A stretch of 27,995 nt of DNA, taken from assembly GCA_937894775.1 (NCBI GenBank), contig CALAXC010000090.1, positions 1 to 27,995 on the forward strand. The letters are read 5' to 3'. Shown here one piece after another: positions 1-9,331 of this stretch (the first letter of the stretch is position 1; each line of letters begins with the position of its first letter). Source of the stretch: an uncultured Clostridia bacterium. GTDB taxonomy: Bacteria > Bacillota > Clostridia > Oscillospirales > CAG-272. The notes beneath the pieces are model-generated. The model was not told the origin of the DNA and made no database searches. It worked only from the letters and a program-made list of their open reading frames with translations. The translations under genes were made by a program, and so were the position numbers.

Positions 1-87
1 TTTTTAGCCGCGCTTTGGCCCTCTGGCGTACCTTTGTACGCCGACGAGAACCAAACCACGACTTCTGCATCTGAATGACTCAGTCCC
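1..87 (-). repeat. Truncated copy of a miniature inverted-repeat element
   Basis: Read on the minus strand from 87 to 1, this stretch aligns closely with the left 90 bases of the element at 17332-17552. Both share the block CAGATGCAGAAG (or TAGATGCAGAAG) and the core TCTCGTCGGCGTACAAAGGT. The end at 73-87 is a diverged version of that element's terminal repeat. The inner part folds into a hairpin: the outer arms are 12-23 and 46-57, and the inner perfect 7-bp stem is 25-31 and 36-42. The copy is cut by the window edge, so its other terminus is not visible. It sits 18 bp beyond the coaW stop codon, where the hairpin might help end coaW transcription. Confidence 0.75.
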
Positions 88-105
88 TTTTTATTATTTA
101 AACAT

Positions 106-951
106 TTATTTTTCTATATCCGACAAAGCCGCACCGATAACAGTTGCAAACTGAGAAAATTCGGGCGTAATAAATTTTATACCAAAATGTTGGTTAAGAT
201 CTTTAAAAACACGGTTTACAGCATTAATAGTAGTAAGATTTCCCGTAAGCACAACAGTATTGATATTATAGCTCCTTGCCGCAAATACAGCAAGCATCGC
301 AATAGTTTCTGCCACCATATTCGCTATACCGAGCGCAAGATCTTCATTAGTTGCCATATCTGAAAGCTTACCGAAATTCGATGCGGTAAGATCTCCGTTT
401 ATCTGATATCCGCCATCACTCGACATATCTTTTATGCGAAGATCTATATTATTAAGATTTCCGCCCTCGCAAAGTGTCTGAATATGCTCTACAGTATCAA
501 CGCCAAGCATTTTTCGTGAAAGACCTATCAAAGTTCCGCCGCCTACTCCCGTTCCGCCGAGATAGGTGGTTTTTGTCTTTTTCCCTTCCTTCTTGGCATA
601 CATAATAGCCGTACCCGTACCCATGCTGACGACTATCGCTTCATCAAGTCCCGAAAGATAAAGTCCTCCACTTCCTACGCAGGAAAACTCCGAAACCTTT
701 TCACAGTTAAGCGAATAAAGAGGCTCTTTAATAAACGAGGATCCCACACCCGTCATAAGAACTCTGTCTATCTGATTAAGACGCAGTGAGTTTTCCATAG
801 TAAATTTACCAAAAGCACCGTACACCGAAGTAATAGCATCATTGGCTCTTACAAGAATCGGAGATATAAGCTCGTGCTTTGAACCCTCGCTGCGAAAACC
901 CACTATTTTAGTAGTACTTCCGCCTATATCTATTCCTATTATAGTCCTCAT
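106..951 (-). CDS. coaW: Type II pantothenate kinase
   Basis: Phosphorylates pantothenate with ATP, the first step of coenzyme A synthesis in the cytoplasm. The 281-residue product matches the usual length of bacterial type II kinases (about 265-285). It shows the ASKHA-fold signatures of the family: phosphate-1 loop GIDIGGSTTKIVGF at about residues 6-19, phosphate-2 motif SMGTGTA near 109-115, a glycine-rich GGTGVGGGT at about 132-140, and VVLTGN near 236. The start at 951 is preferred over an upstream ATG at 975 because GGAGG lies 8 bp before it and the protein then begins right at the first strand of the fold. The gene is transcribed alone, divergently from the phosphatase operon, from a promoter at 990-1018. 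Its stop codon nearly abuts a miniature repeat element. Confidence 0.9.
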   Translation of the reverse strand: MRTIIGIDIGGSTTKIVGFRSEGSKHELISPILVRANDAITSVYGAFGKFTMENSLRLNQIDRVLMTGVGSSFIKEPLYSLNCEKVSEFSCVGSGGLYLSGLDEAIVVSMGTGTAIMYAKKEGKKTKTTYLGGTGVGGGTLIGLSRKMLGVDTVEHIQTLCEGGNLNNIDLRIKDMSSDGGYQINGDLTASNFGKLSDMATNEDLALGIANMVAETIAMLAVFAARSYNINTVVLTGNLTTINAVNRVFKDLNQHFGIKFITPEFSQFATVIGAALSDIEK

Positions 952-989
952 AAAGAGCACCTCCGTAAAAAGCATTTTTTGTCAAAAAT

Positions 990-1018
990 ATTATATCACA
1001 TTATTGAAAAAAAATCAA
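990..1018 (-). promoter_or_regulatory. coaW promoter
   Basis: On the minus strand TTGATT (1018-1013) and an extended TGATATAAT -10 (TATAAT at 995-990) are separated by exactly 17 bp. It lies head to head with, and overlaps, the plus-strand promoter at 1004-1032. Confidence 0.8.
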
Positions 1019-1032
1019 TATTGTGATATAAT
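1004..1032 (+). promoter_or_regulatory. Promoter of the HAD-rqcH-ABC exporter operon
   Basis: TTGAAA (1004-1009), 17 bp, then TATAAT (1027-1032) within extended TGATATAAT. Together with the coaW promoter it forms an imperfect palindrome spanning about 990-1032. Confidence 0.8.
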
Positions 1033-1063
1033 GATTTGGAGTATTTTTTGGAGGATAATTATT

Positions 1064-1885
1064 ATGAATAAAGCTTTTGAAATTCTGAACAAAAAGAAGC
1101 TTTTTATTTTTGATATGGACGGAACTATCTATCTTGGAGGGATTCCGTTTGAATTTGCAAAAAGCTTTATCAAAAACCTCAGAGCAAGCGGAAAAACGGT
1201 CTTATTTTTCACAAATAATGCTTCTCACACTTCAAGCTTTTATTCGAACAAGCTGAACCGCCTTGGCTTTGAGCCCTCTATCAATGAAATAATGACCGCA
1301 GGTGACGTTACTCTTGAGTTTTTAAAACGACACCGCCCTGACAGCTCGGTTTATATGGTCGCTACCGACGAGCTTATCGAGGAATACCGTTCCAAAGGAA
1401 TAAACGTTATAAACGGAAAAACCGAATATCCTCAAAATGCCGATGTGGTTATAACGAGCTTCGATACTTCCCTGACCTATGAAAAGCTTAACACAGCTTG
1501 CAGACTTATACGAAACGGTGCGGAATATCTTTCAACTCACCCGGATTTCAACTGTCCTACAGAGGACGGATTCATTCCTGACAGCGGTGCTATAGCAGCT
1601 CTTGTTACGGCATCTACGGGTGTAACTCCAACATATTTTGGAAAACCGTATAAAGAAACGATAGAAATGATAGTTGAAGCTACAGGATATTCTACCGAAG
1701 ATATATGTATCTTTGGCGACCGACTTTATACCGATATAGCATTGGGTAAAAGCTTTAACGTAACCTCCTGCCTTGTGCTTTCGGGTGAAACCAAACAGTC
1801 TGATGTTGATATCGCAGAAGAAAAAGATAAGCCCGATTTTGTCTTTAATTCACTCGATGACGTAAACAAGCTTATGTTTTCATAA
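1064..1885 (+). CDS. HAD-superfamily IIA sugar-phosphatase-like hydrolase (NagD/AraL type)
   Basis: Predicted Mg-dependent cytoplasmic phosphatase that acts through an aspartyl-phosphate intermediate. The 273-residue protein has all four HAD motifs: DMDGTIYLGG (nucleophile and acid/base Asp) near residues 15-24, FTNNAS near 50-55, the Lys motif GKPYKETI near 195, and GDRLYTDIALG near 221. The long cap between motifs II and III is typical of subfamily IIA. The natural substrate cannot be read from the sequence; family members hydrolyse sugar phosphates, p-nitrophenyl phosphate or nucleotides. The start at 1064 has GGAGG at 1050-1054, 9 bp upstream. Longer upstream readings would run back through the divergent promoter and coaW, so they are unlikely. 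First gene of an operon, 46 bp before rqcH. Confidence 0.85.
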   Translation: MNKAFEILNKKKLFIFDMDGTIYLGGIPFEFAKSFIKNLRASGKTVLFFTNNASHTSSFYSNKLNRLGFEPSINEIMTAGDVTLEFLKRHRPDSSVYMVATDELIEEYRSKGINVINGKTEYPQNADVVITSFDTSLTYEKLNTACRLIRNGAEYLSTHPDFNCPTEDGFIPDSGAIAALVTASTGVTPTYFGKPYKETIEMIVEATGYSTEDICIFGDRLYTDIALGKSFNVTSCLVLSGETKQSDVDIAEEKDKPDFVFNSLDDVNKLMFS

Positions 1886-1931
1886 TTTTTATATTAAAAA
1901 TTCATTAAACTTTAAATGAAAGGAACTTCTT

Positions 1932-3695
1932 ATGGCGTTTGATGCAGGAATGCTCGCTTGTTCTCTTGCAGAACTTCGACGGGTAGCGCTTGGCGCACGA
2001 ATAGAAAAAGTATATCAACCCGAAAAAGACGAGATAGTACTTCAAATGCGCAGCTTTGAAGGCGGAAAACGCTTACTTATAAATGCGGGATCAAACAATC
2101 CGAGAATAAATTTTTCAGAAATACAAAAAGAAAATCCGCAAAATCCACCTATGTTTTGCGTTCTTTTGCGTAAATATCTTCAAGGCGCAAAGCTTAACGA
2201 GATAACGCAGGAAGAGTTCGACAGAATTGCCTATCTTGGCTTTGACACACGCGACGAAATGGGATTTGAATGTCGCAGATATCTTATAGTTGAGCTTATG
2301 GGCAAATACAGCAATCTTATATTTGCCAACGAAAATAAAAAGATAATAAGTGCGCTCCGCACAAGCGATTTTTCTTTCGACAGCGTCCGACAGCTTATTT
2401 CGGGAGTAACATATACCCCACCATCTTCAATGGGTAAAATAAACCCTAAAACAGTTTCCTATGAGGATATAATTTCACTTTTGGAAGCAGCACCGCAAGA
2501 TAAACCGCTTGACAAATGGATAGTTTCTTCTTTTATGGGTATTGCACCCGTCGTATCACGCGAGATATCCCTTTTAGCGACAGATAAAACCGATTCTCCG
2601 ATATACAGTGCCGACCGTTCACGTGTTGCGCAAGAAATACTTAAAATATCGGATATACTCAATAAAGAAAATTTTTCACCGACTCTCGTTCTTGACGGTG
2701 AAAAGCATATAGAATATTCTTTTATACCGATCACACAGTATTCAAGCTGTACTGTAAAAGCCTTTGACAGCGCAGGTAAGCTTCTTGACACATACTTTGC
2801 TTCGAAGGATAATAACCAACGTATCCACCAACGCGCATCAGATATTTTAAGGCTACTCACCAATACCGAAAGCCGAATAAAAAGGAAGATCGAGCTTCAG
2901 CAAAGCGAACTTGAAGACTGTAAAAACGGTGAAAAATACAAATATTACGGTGACCTTATAACGGCAAATATCTACCGCCTTCCTAAAAAAGCTTCTATAG
3001 TTGAGCTTGAGGACTATGCAAATATCGACGAGGAAGGCAATATTCCAACCGTTCGTATAGAGCTTGATTCAAGACTCTCCCCTGCGGCAAACGCACAAAG
3101 ATATTACAAAAAATATACAAAATCAAAAACAGCAAGTATTGAACTTGCAAAGCAGATAGAGCTTGCAGAGCAAGAGCTTGAATATATATATTCTGTCTTT
3201 GATGCGCTCACACGCGCAGAATCTCCCGCAGATCTTGCCGAAATACGTGACGAGCTTTACCGTTCGGGATATGCCTCACGTATGAAAGCGTATTCAGGCG
3301 GATCTCACAAACAAAAAGCTCCCGTCATAATGCAATTCGAAACGCCCGACGGTATGAAGGTCCTTTGCGGAAAAAACAATATTCAAAACGAATATATCAC
3401 GCATAAACTTGCCGAAAAGCAGGATTATTGGTTTCACGCAAAGGGATGTGCGGGTTCACACGTTCTTTTAGTTACCGAAGGAAAAGAACCCACCGATCTT
3501 GATTTTACAACCGCTGCTGAAATAGCGGCATATCATTCAAAGGCAGAAGGTTCAAATATCGGTGTTGATTACACACTCGCAAAAAACGTAAAAAAAGTTG
3601 CGGGCTCACGTCCCGGATTTGTTATTTACCATACAAACTGGACGGCATACGTAACACCAAACGGTGAAAAAATAAATAATATGAGAAAAAAATAA
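1932..3695 (+). CDS. rqcH: NFACT-family ribosome quality control factor RqcH (Rqc2 homologue)
   Basis: Binds stalled 50S subunits carrying peptidyl-tRNA and recruits tRNA-Ala to add C-terminal alanine tails that mark failed proteins for degradation. Homologues were formerly annotated as fibronectin-binding protein FbpA. The 587-residue protein has the NFACT-N domain at its start (MAFDAGMLACSLAELR), helical and coiled-coil segments at about 290-430, and a C-terminal NFACT-R domain with YWFHAKGCAGSHV near residue 500. The Asp97-Arg98 pair required for alanine tailing in Bacillus subtilis RqcH is present at the same numbering (FDR), so the factor is probably active. AAGGA precedes the ATG at a normal distance. 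It is co-transcribed with the upstream phosphatase, and 26 bp separate it from the ABC transporter genes. Confidence 0.9.
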   Translation: MAFDAGMLACSLAELRRVALGARIEKVYQPEKDEIVLQMRSFEGGKRLLINAGSNNPRINFSEIQKENPQNPPMFCVLLRKYLQGAKLNEITQEEFDRIAYLGFDTRDEMGFECRRYLIVELMGKYSNLIFANENKKIISALRTSDFSFDSVRQLISGVTYTPPSSMGKINPKTVSYEDIISLLEAAPQDKPLDKWIVSSFMGIAPVVSREISLLATDKTDSPIYSADRSRVAQEILKISDILNKENFSPTLVLDGEKHIEYSFIPITQYSSCTVKAFDSAGKLLDTYFASKDNNQRIHQRASDILRLLTNTESRIKRKIELQQSELEDCKNGEKYKYYGDLITANIYRLPKKASIVELEDYANIDEEGNIPTVRIELDSRLSPAANAQRYYKKYTKSKTASIELAKQIELAEQELEYIYSVFDALTRAESPADLAEIRDELYRSGYASRMKAYSGGSHKQKAPVIMQFETPDGMKVLCGKNNIQNEYITHKLAEKQDYWFHAKGCAGSHVLLVTEGKEPTDLDFTTAAEIAAYHSKAEGSNIGVDYTLAKNVKKVAGSRPGFVIYHTNWTAYVTPNGEKINNMRKK

Positions 3696-3721
3696 AAGTT
3701 GAAAAATAAAAGGAGTAACAA

Positions 3722-5512
3722 ATGATTTTCGGTAAACACGTAAACCGTTACTATCTAAAATACTCTCCGCTTATCATACTTGGTCTTATAGCGCTTTTCT
3801 TCGTAGACGCTCTTCATCTTGTTATTCCACAGCTATACGGAATGATAATAAACGGAATAGATAGCGGTGTTGTAAAGGTCAACAATGTCGAGTATGTCTT
3901 CGATATGACCTTCTTACTCGACCAAATATGCCTGCCAATGATAATTATTATCATAATAATGGTATTTTGCAGATTCCTTTGGCGTATCTGTCTTTTCGGA
4001 TCGGGTGTACTTATGGAAACGCATCTTCGCGGACGTATGTTCGATCACGCAAAAGACCTTTCACAGCAATATTATCAAACGAACAAAGTAGGAAATCTTA
4101 TGTCCTACTTTACAAATGATCTGCAAACAATACACAATTGCTTTGCGCACGGACTTTTAATGTTCTTCGATGCATTGATAATCTGCACGATGGCAACCTA
4201 CAAAATGATAGTAATGCACCCTATACTTGCACTTCTTTCACTTATCCCGATCATTATATTTTTCTTCTGTTCTTTTGTTGTGAAAAAATATATGTCAATA
4301 AAATGGCGTGAGCGTCAGGAAGCATTTTCAAATCTTTCGGATCACGCGCAGGAAACCTTTGCGGGTATTGCGGTTATAAAAGCTTACGTAAAAGAAGGCT
4401 ACGAGCTTCTTCGCTTTAAAAAGCTCTGTAAAGATAATGAAAACAAGAACGTTGAATACGTAAAGCTCTCTCAACTGCTTTCTATATTGCTTTTACTTTT
4501 CACCGAAGCAATAACCTGCATTATAATCGGATACGGTGGATATCTTGTTCACGAAAACATACTTAACGCAGGTCAGCTTGTTGAATTTATCGGATATTTC
4601 ACTTCTATGATCTGGCCCGTAACCGCTATCGGAGAGCTTATAAACCTTAACTCTCAAGGTAAAGCATCGCTTGAAAGAATCGGAGAATTTCTCGATACAA
4701 AGCCCGATGTCGCAGACGTAAACGTAAGCGATAATATCGAGATAAAAGGAAAGATCGAATTCAAAGGTCTTACTTTTGCACACCCGAATACAAACAGAGA
4801 TATCCTTAAAAATGTTTCATTTGTAATAAACGAAGGCGAACGCGTAGGACTTATCGGACGAACGGGAGCGGGTAAAACTACTATAGTTGACCTCATACTC
4901 CGCACCTATAACGTCCCCGACGGCACTGTATTTATCGACGGAACGGATATAAACAGAATTCCGATCAAAACCTTACGTGCTGCTGCGGCTTATGTTCCGC
5001 AGGATAATTTCCTTTTTTCGGACACAATAGAAAACAATATAGCATTTGCGACCGACGACGGAACATTTGAACAGGTAGTCGATGCAGCAATAATGGCTGA
5101 CGTACACGGAAATATAGAAGAATTCCAGCACAAATACCAAAGTGTCCTCGGTGAGCGCGGAGTCACCGTATCAGGCGGTCAAAAGCAAAGAATATCTATA
5201 GCGCGCGCGCTTATGAAAAATGCCCCCATACTTATTCTCGATGACTCGGTTTCTGCAGTTGACGTGAACACCGAAAAAACCATACTCTCCAATCTTAACA
5301 AATTACGTGAAGGTAAGACAACAATACTTATTGCTCACAGAATAAGCACTATCGAAAATATGGATAAAATCATATTTATCGATGACGGTGAAATAATTGC
5401 CATAGGTACACACGCAGAGCTTTACGAAACCTGCGAGGATTATAGAAATCTCGTTGATCTTCAAAAGCTTGATGATCTCAAGGAAGAAAGCGAGGTGGTT
5501 TTAAATGTATGA
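3722..5512 (+). CDS. Heterodimeric ABC exporter subunit with degenerate ATP site (BmrC/YheI-like)
   Basis: Half-transporter of 596 residues: an N-terminal exporter-type membrane domain (TM segments near 17-35, 70-90, 145-187, 255-305) and a C-terminal ATPase. Visible ATPase motifs are Walker A GRTGAGKTT (379-387), signature VSGGQ (483-487), Walker B ILILDD (503-508) and the H-loop His near 539. The residue after the Walker B Asp is Asp508 instead of the catalytic Glu. This is the hallmark of the BmrC-like half of heterodimeric multidrug exporters, in which only one composite site hydrolyses ATP efficiently. AAAGGAG precedes the start. The stop overlaps the start of the partner gene by 8 bp, indicating translational coupling. 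Substrate unknown; multidrug or lipid export is a family-level guess. Confidence 0.88.
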   Translation: MIFGKHVNRYYLKYSPLIILGLIALFFVDALHLVIPQLYGMIINGIDSGVVKVNNVEYVFDMTFLLDQICLPMIIIIIIMVFCRFLWRICLFGSGVLMETHLRGRMFDHAKDLSQQYYQTNKVGNLMSYFTNDLQTIHNCFAHGLLMFFDALIICTMATYKMIVMHPILALLSLIPIIIFFFCSFVVKKYMSIKWRERQEAFSNLSDHAQETFAGIAVIKAYVKEGYELLRFKKLCKDNENKNVEYVKLSQLLSILLLLFTEAITCIIIGYGGYLVHENILNAGQLVEFIGYFTSMIWPVTAIGELINLNSQGKASLERIGEFLDTKPDVADVNVSDNIEIKGKIEFKGLTFAHPNTNRDILKNVSFVINEGERVGLIGRTGAGKTTIVDLILRTYNVPDGTVFIDGTDINRIPIKTLRAAAAYVPQDNFLFSDTIENNIAFATDDGTFEQVVDAAIMADVHGNIEEFQHKYQSVLGERGVTVSGGQKQRISIARALMKNAPILILDDSVSAVDVNTEKTILSNLNKLREGKTTILIAHRISTIENMDKIIFIDDGEIIAIGTHAELYETCEDYRNLVDLQKLDDLKEESEVVLNV

Positions 5513-7397
5513 GTTTTTTCCTCTTTTAGTAGTAGGCGCGATCGTTGCTGTATTTTCGGTCATCTTTATAATAGCCTATGCTCTTATAAAAGACAAAAAA
5601 GAAGCTATCGGTTTTGACCGAAATATGAAAGACAGAGAAATATTAAAACGTATCTGGCCTTACGTAATACGCCGTAAAAAACTATTTATATTGGCACTCA
5701 CCCTAGTCCTCTTCTCTACCGTCTATTCCATATCCTCTCCCGCTATATTGGGTAAAGCAATAGATACGGTACAATCGAAGGAAGGATTTGAGCTCAGCTC
5801 ACTTATGTGGCTTATAGTTGCTCAGGTATGCTTACTTGCGGTATCACTCGTTGCAAACTATTTTCAGGCTATCACCCTACAAAAAATAGGTCAGCGAATA
5901 GTTTCTGACATACGTTCAGATCTGTATACCCACATTGAAAATCTTTCGCACAACCAGCTAAACAAGATCCCTGTTGGAACATTGGTAACAAGAGTTACAA
6001 ACGATACCGATGCAATATCAACCACCTTTACCAATATCCTTATAAATCTTATAAAGAACTTCTTTATAATACTCGGAATAATTATAGCAATGCTCTGCAT
6101 CAACTATATGCTGACTCTTATGGTTGTCTGTTTCATTCCTTTTATCGTTCTTTTCACGCTTATATTCCGTAAATTTTCACGAAAAGCACACCGCAGAGTC
6201 CGTGACGGAAGAACGAATATAAACATCTTCCTTTCCGAAAATCTTTCGGGTATGAAGATCATTCAGATATTCAACCGCGAAGAAAGAAAAAAGAATGAAT
6301 TTGATGCAAAGAACCGTGAGCTTGGACGGGCAAAATTCAGCGAAATATTTGTTTTTGGAATATTCCGCCCCGTAGTTTATATGCTTTACATCTGCTCTGT
6401 CCTCTGTCTTTTCTATCTCGGTGCAAGGGGATATATAAAAGGCACGACCTTTTTGGGTCAGGTTATAACAAGCGGAACGATAGTCGCTTTCTATTCCTAT
6501 ATTTCAAAGTTCTTTAACCCGATACAAAACCTTGCCGAGCAATTCAACCATCTTCAGGCAACATTTGCATCTGCGGAAAAAATACTGCGTATATTCGATC
6601 TTCAGCCCGAGGTTGTAGATGATCCCGATGCGATAGAGCTTGATCATATTGAAGGCAATATTGAATTTCGAGATGTTTGGTTCTCATATTTGCCCGATGA
6701 ATGGGTACTAAAAGGTGTTTCCTTTAAAGTAAATGCAGGCGATACAGTTGCATTTGTTGGCGCAACAGGAAGCGGTAAGTCAACAATTCTCGGCCTTATC
6801 TGCCGCAATTACGATATTCAGGAAGGACAGATCCTTATAGACGGAATAGATATCAAAAAAATAAAGATATCCTGTCTGCGCAAGCATTTTGGACAAATGC
6901 TGCAAGATGTATTCCTCTTCTCGGGTACGGTTCGTTCAAATATCACCTTAGGGCTCGAAGGAGTTTCTGACGAAGAGCTTATGGAAGCCTGCCGCTACGT
7001 AAATGCAGATAAATTTATCAACCGTCTTGACGGTGGATTTGACGAGATTATCCGTGAACGCGGAAACAATCTCTCCGCAGGTCAGCGTCAGCTTCTCTCC
7101 TTTGCGAGAACGATAGTTCACAAGCCCTCTGTTATGATACTCGACGAGGCTACGGCAAATATCGACACAGAGACCGAAATTCTTATTCAGGACTCACTTG
7201 AGAAAATGATGAATATAGGAACTATGCTTATGGTTGCGCACCGTCTCTCGACAATACAGCACGCTGACAACATCATTATGCTCGATCACGGTAAGATCAT
7301 CGAGCAAGGTACTCACAACGAGCTTCTTTTGCAGAAAGGTAAGTATTACGATCTTTATACTTTGCAATTCAACAAAGAGCTTTTGAAAAATAAATAA
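5505..7397 (+). CDS. Heterodimeric ABC exporter subunit with catalytic ATP site (BmrD/YheH-like)
   Basis: Partner half-transporter of 630 residues, longer at the N-terminus by an extra hydrophobic segment (about 5-28), as in BmrD-like proteins. Membrane domain at about 55-345, ATPase from about 385. Walker A is GATGSGKST (419-427), the signature is LSAGQ (523-527) rather than LSGGQ, Walker B is VMILDE with Glu548 intact, and the H-loop His is at 579. The canonical Walker B here combined with the altered signature here, and the converse in the upstream subunit, is the expected complementary asymmetry of a BmrCD-type dimer. GAGGTGG (5492-5498) lies 6 bp before the ATG. The operon ends at the hairpin terminator at 7401-7437. 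Confidence 0.9.
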   Translation: MYEFFPLLVVGAIVAVFSVIFIIAYALIKDKKEAIGFDRNMKDREILKRIWPYVIRRKKLFILALTLVLFSTVYSISSPAILGKAIDTVQSKEGFELSSLMWLIVAQVCLLAVSLVANYFQAITLQKIGQRIVSDIRSDLYTHIENLSHNQLNKIPVGTLVTRVTNDTDAISTTFTNILINLIKNFFIILGIIIAMLCINYMLTLMVVCFIPFIVLFTLIFRKFSRKAHRRVRDGRTNINIFLSENLSGMKIIQIFNREERKKNEFDAKNRELGRAKFSEIFVFGIFRPVVYMLYICSVLCLFYLGARGYIKGTTFLGQVITSGTIVAFYSYISKFFNPIQNLAEQFNHLQATFASAEKILRIFDLQPEVVDDPDAIELDHIEGNIEFRDVWFSYLPDEWVLKGVSFKVNAGDTVAFVGATGSGKSTILGLICRNYDIQEGQILIDGIDIKKIKISCLRKHFGQMLQDVFLFSGTVRSNITLGLEGVSDEELMEACRYVNADKFINRLDGGFDEIIRERGNNLSAGQRQLLSFARTIVHKPSVMILDEATANIDTETEILIQDSLEKMMNIGTMLMVAHRLSTIQHADNIIMLDHGKIIEQGTHNELLLQKGKYYDLYTLQFNKELLKNK

Positions 7398-7400
7398 ACA

Positions 7401-7437
7401 AAAAAACTCTATGGAGCTTACACCATAGAGTTTTTTA
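7401..7437. terminator. Bidirectional intrinsic terminator
   Basis: Perfect 10-bp stem, AACTCTATGG (7405-7414) with CCATAGAGTT (7423-7432), 8-nt loop, flanked by an A-run on the left and a T-run on the right. It serves the plus-strand exporter operon (ends 7397) and the minus-strand amino-acid operon (ends 7447). Confidence 0.9.
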
Positions 7438-7446
7438 TGTTGTTTT

Positions 7447-8895
7447 TCACTTATTTTCTTTTTTTCGCCTTTTAGCTTCCTTGGTTTCGTCAACCACCAA
7501 ACGAGAAAGCGCTATAAGCGCAACTACATTAGGCAAAACCATTAAATAATTGAAGAAATCGGTAAGCTCCCAAACAAGATCATTTGAAAGTACCGTCCCT
7601 AAAAATACGCAAAGAATCGAAATTGAAGAATAGATTATAATAAATATCTTCTTGTTTTTAAAAAGATACTGTACATTAAGTTTTCCAAAGAAGTTCCAGC
7701 ATATTATAGTGGAAAACGCAAAGAATAACAAGCATATCGCCACAAAAATATTACCGACACTAATTCCGCCAACACTTCCAAATACCGAAGAAACCGCTTG
7801 TTGCATAGCGTTTGTTTTTGATACAACAGCAAGAGGACCGTCTATAGCCGCTTGATAAGCTTCTCCCGAAAGACCGTACAAAATTCCGCCCTCACAATAC
7901 AAGGTCGATATAACAACAAGCGCCGTCATAGTAAGTACCAAAAAAGTATCTACAAAAACACCTATCATTGCAGCTATTCCCTGCTGATGCGGATGCTCAA
8001 CATTTGCCATCGCGTGTGCGTGAGGTGTAGATCCCATTCCCGCTTCATTCGAAAAAAGTCCTCTTTTTGCGCCCTGACTTGCCGCCGTCTTTAAAGCCAT
8101 TCCCAAGCCACCGCCTATAATCGCGTTAGGTGCAAATGCATATTTAAAGATCATTCCAAAGGTTTCGGGAACATACTTTATACGAATAACAAGTATAACA
8201 AAGCCGCACAGCAAAAATGCTATTGCCATAAAAGGCACAAGCTTTTCGGTTATAGATGCAAGTCGCTTTACCCCGCCAAAGAAAATCAAAGCGCAGAGTG
8301 CAACAAGCACAAGTCCTATGATCCAAGTAAAATTCTGCGGAATATTAAAAGCATTGGAGAATGACTCAGCGATCGAATTCGACTGAACCATAAGTCCCAT
8401 AAACCCAAGCGCAAGTGTTGCGGTGATCGCAAATATAAACGCAAGAATTTTCCCAAACGTTCCTCTAAACGCCTGCTTGATATAATAAACAGGGCCTCCG
8501 AAAATTTCTTCGCCTTCAACCTTTCGTGTCTTTTGCGCAAGAACCGCTTCAGCATAGTTAGTAGCCATTCCTAAAAAAGCTATTACCCACATCCAAAATA
8601 TTGCACCCGGACCGCCTATAAGTATCGCACCGCTGGCACCAACTATATTTCCTGTTCCTACCTGAGCCGCTATCGCCGTGGCTAAAGCCTGAAAAGAGCT
8701 AAGCCCGTTTCCGTGCGATTTATTTTTTGAAAATATACCGCCAAAAACCTGCTTCATTCCCTCTCCAAAGCATCTTACCTGTACAAAGCGTGTTCGTACA
8801 GTAAAGAAGAGTCCCGTTCCAACAAGCAATATTATAAGAACATAATCCGAAAGATAAGCATTTATGGTTTTAAATATATTTAAAACTATATCCAT
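7447..8895 (-). CDS. Sodium/alanine (glycine) symporter, AGCS family
   Basis: Membrane carrier that imports alanine, glycine or related amino acids with Na+ (or H+). The 482-residue protein has about ten hydrophobic helices and characteristic AGCS stretches: ATAIAAQVGTGNIVGAS near residues 72-88, FWMWVIAFLGMATNYAEAVLA near 99-119, and SNEAGMGSTPHAHA near 282-295. It is the last gene of a six-gene operon. It starts 2 bp after the ACT-protein stop codon, and no strong Shine-Dalgarno is visible, so translation is probably coupled. The context (2-oxoacid:ferredoxin oxidoreductase and CoA ligases) suggests it imports an amino acid feeding that pathway. The actual substrate is an inference; family members usually prefer alanine or glycine. 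Confidence 0.9.
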   Translation of the reverse strand: MDIVLNIFKTINAYLSDYVLIILLVGTGLFFTVRTRFVQVRCFGEGMKQVFGGIFSKNKSHGNGLSSFQALATAIAAQVGTGNIVGASGAILIGGPGAIFWMWVIAFLGMATNYAEAVLAQKTRKVEGEEIFGGPVYYIKQAFRGTFGKILAFIFAITATLALGFMGLMVQSNSIAESFSNAFNIPQNFTWIIGLVLVALCALIFFGGVKRLASITEKLVPFMAIAFLLCGFVILVIRIKYVPETFGMIFKYAFAPNAIIGGGLGMALKTAASQGAKRGLFSNEAGMGSTPHAHAMANVEHPHQQGIAAMIGVFVDTFLVLTMTALVVISTLYCEGGILYGLSGEAYQAAIDGPLAVVSKTNAMQQAVSSVFGSVGGISVGNIFVAICLLFFAFSTIICWNFFGKLNVQYLFKNKKIFIIIYSSISILCVFLGTVLSNDLVWELTDFFNYLMVLPNVVALIALSRLVVDETKEAKRRKKENK

Positions 8896-8897
8896 AC

Positions 8898-9320
8898 TCA
8901 GATCTGATCTTCATTCAAAAGCTCAACGCCATTATCGGCAAGAAGCTTCTCTGTCCTTTCAAGATCATCTGTACGCATTACCGCATAAGCTTTATCTTTG
9001 TTTGTTGTAACAAGCGCATAAAGATATACAATATTTACTCCGTTTTTTTCCAAAAGGCTAAGGACCTTCGAAAGTCCACCGGGTACATCAGGAACAGCAA
9101 AAGCCGTTACTGTTATGATTTGTGCCGTATGTCCTGCAAGTGCAAGCGCATCAACCGCTTTTTGAGGATCGTCCGCTATCATACGAACAATACCGTAATC
9201 ACTTGTATCTGCAATACACATTGAACGAAGGTCGACACCTGCATTCGCTATAATATCACTTATTTCATGCAAGGAGCCTTTTTGATTTGCAAGAAAAACC
9301 GATAACTGTCTTATTCCCAT
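8898..9320 (-). CDS. Tandem ACT-domain amino-acid-binding protein
   Basis: A small soluble protein of 140 residues built from two ACT modules: residues 1-66 (beginning GIRQLSVFLANQKGSLHEI) and about 70-140 (ITVTAFAVPDVPGGLSKVL). There is no catalytic domain. Such stand-alone double ACT proteins are repeatedly found next to phenylacetate-CoA ligase and indolepyruvate oxidoreductase genes and are presumed to sense an amino acid and modulate a partner enzyme. The target is not known. AAAGGAG lies 8 bp before the ATG. It sits between paaK (11 bp upstream) and the symporter (2 bp downstream) in one operon. Confidence 0.85.
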   Translation of the reverse strand: MGIRQLSVFLANQKGSLHEISDIIANAGVDLRSMCIADTSDYGIVRMIADDPQKAVDALALAGHTAQIITVTAFAVPDVPGGLSKVLSLLEKNGVNIVYLYALVTTNKDKAYAVMRTDDLERTEKLLADNGVELLNEDQI

Positions 9321-9331
9321 AATATTCTCCT

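Noticed and set aside
5178..5250. Inactivated ABC ATPase because Walker B ends in Asp instead of Glu
   Set aside because: This substitution is normal for the BmrC-like half of heterodimeric exporters, and the partner subunit has the catalytic Glu.
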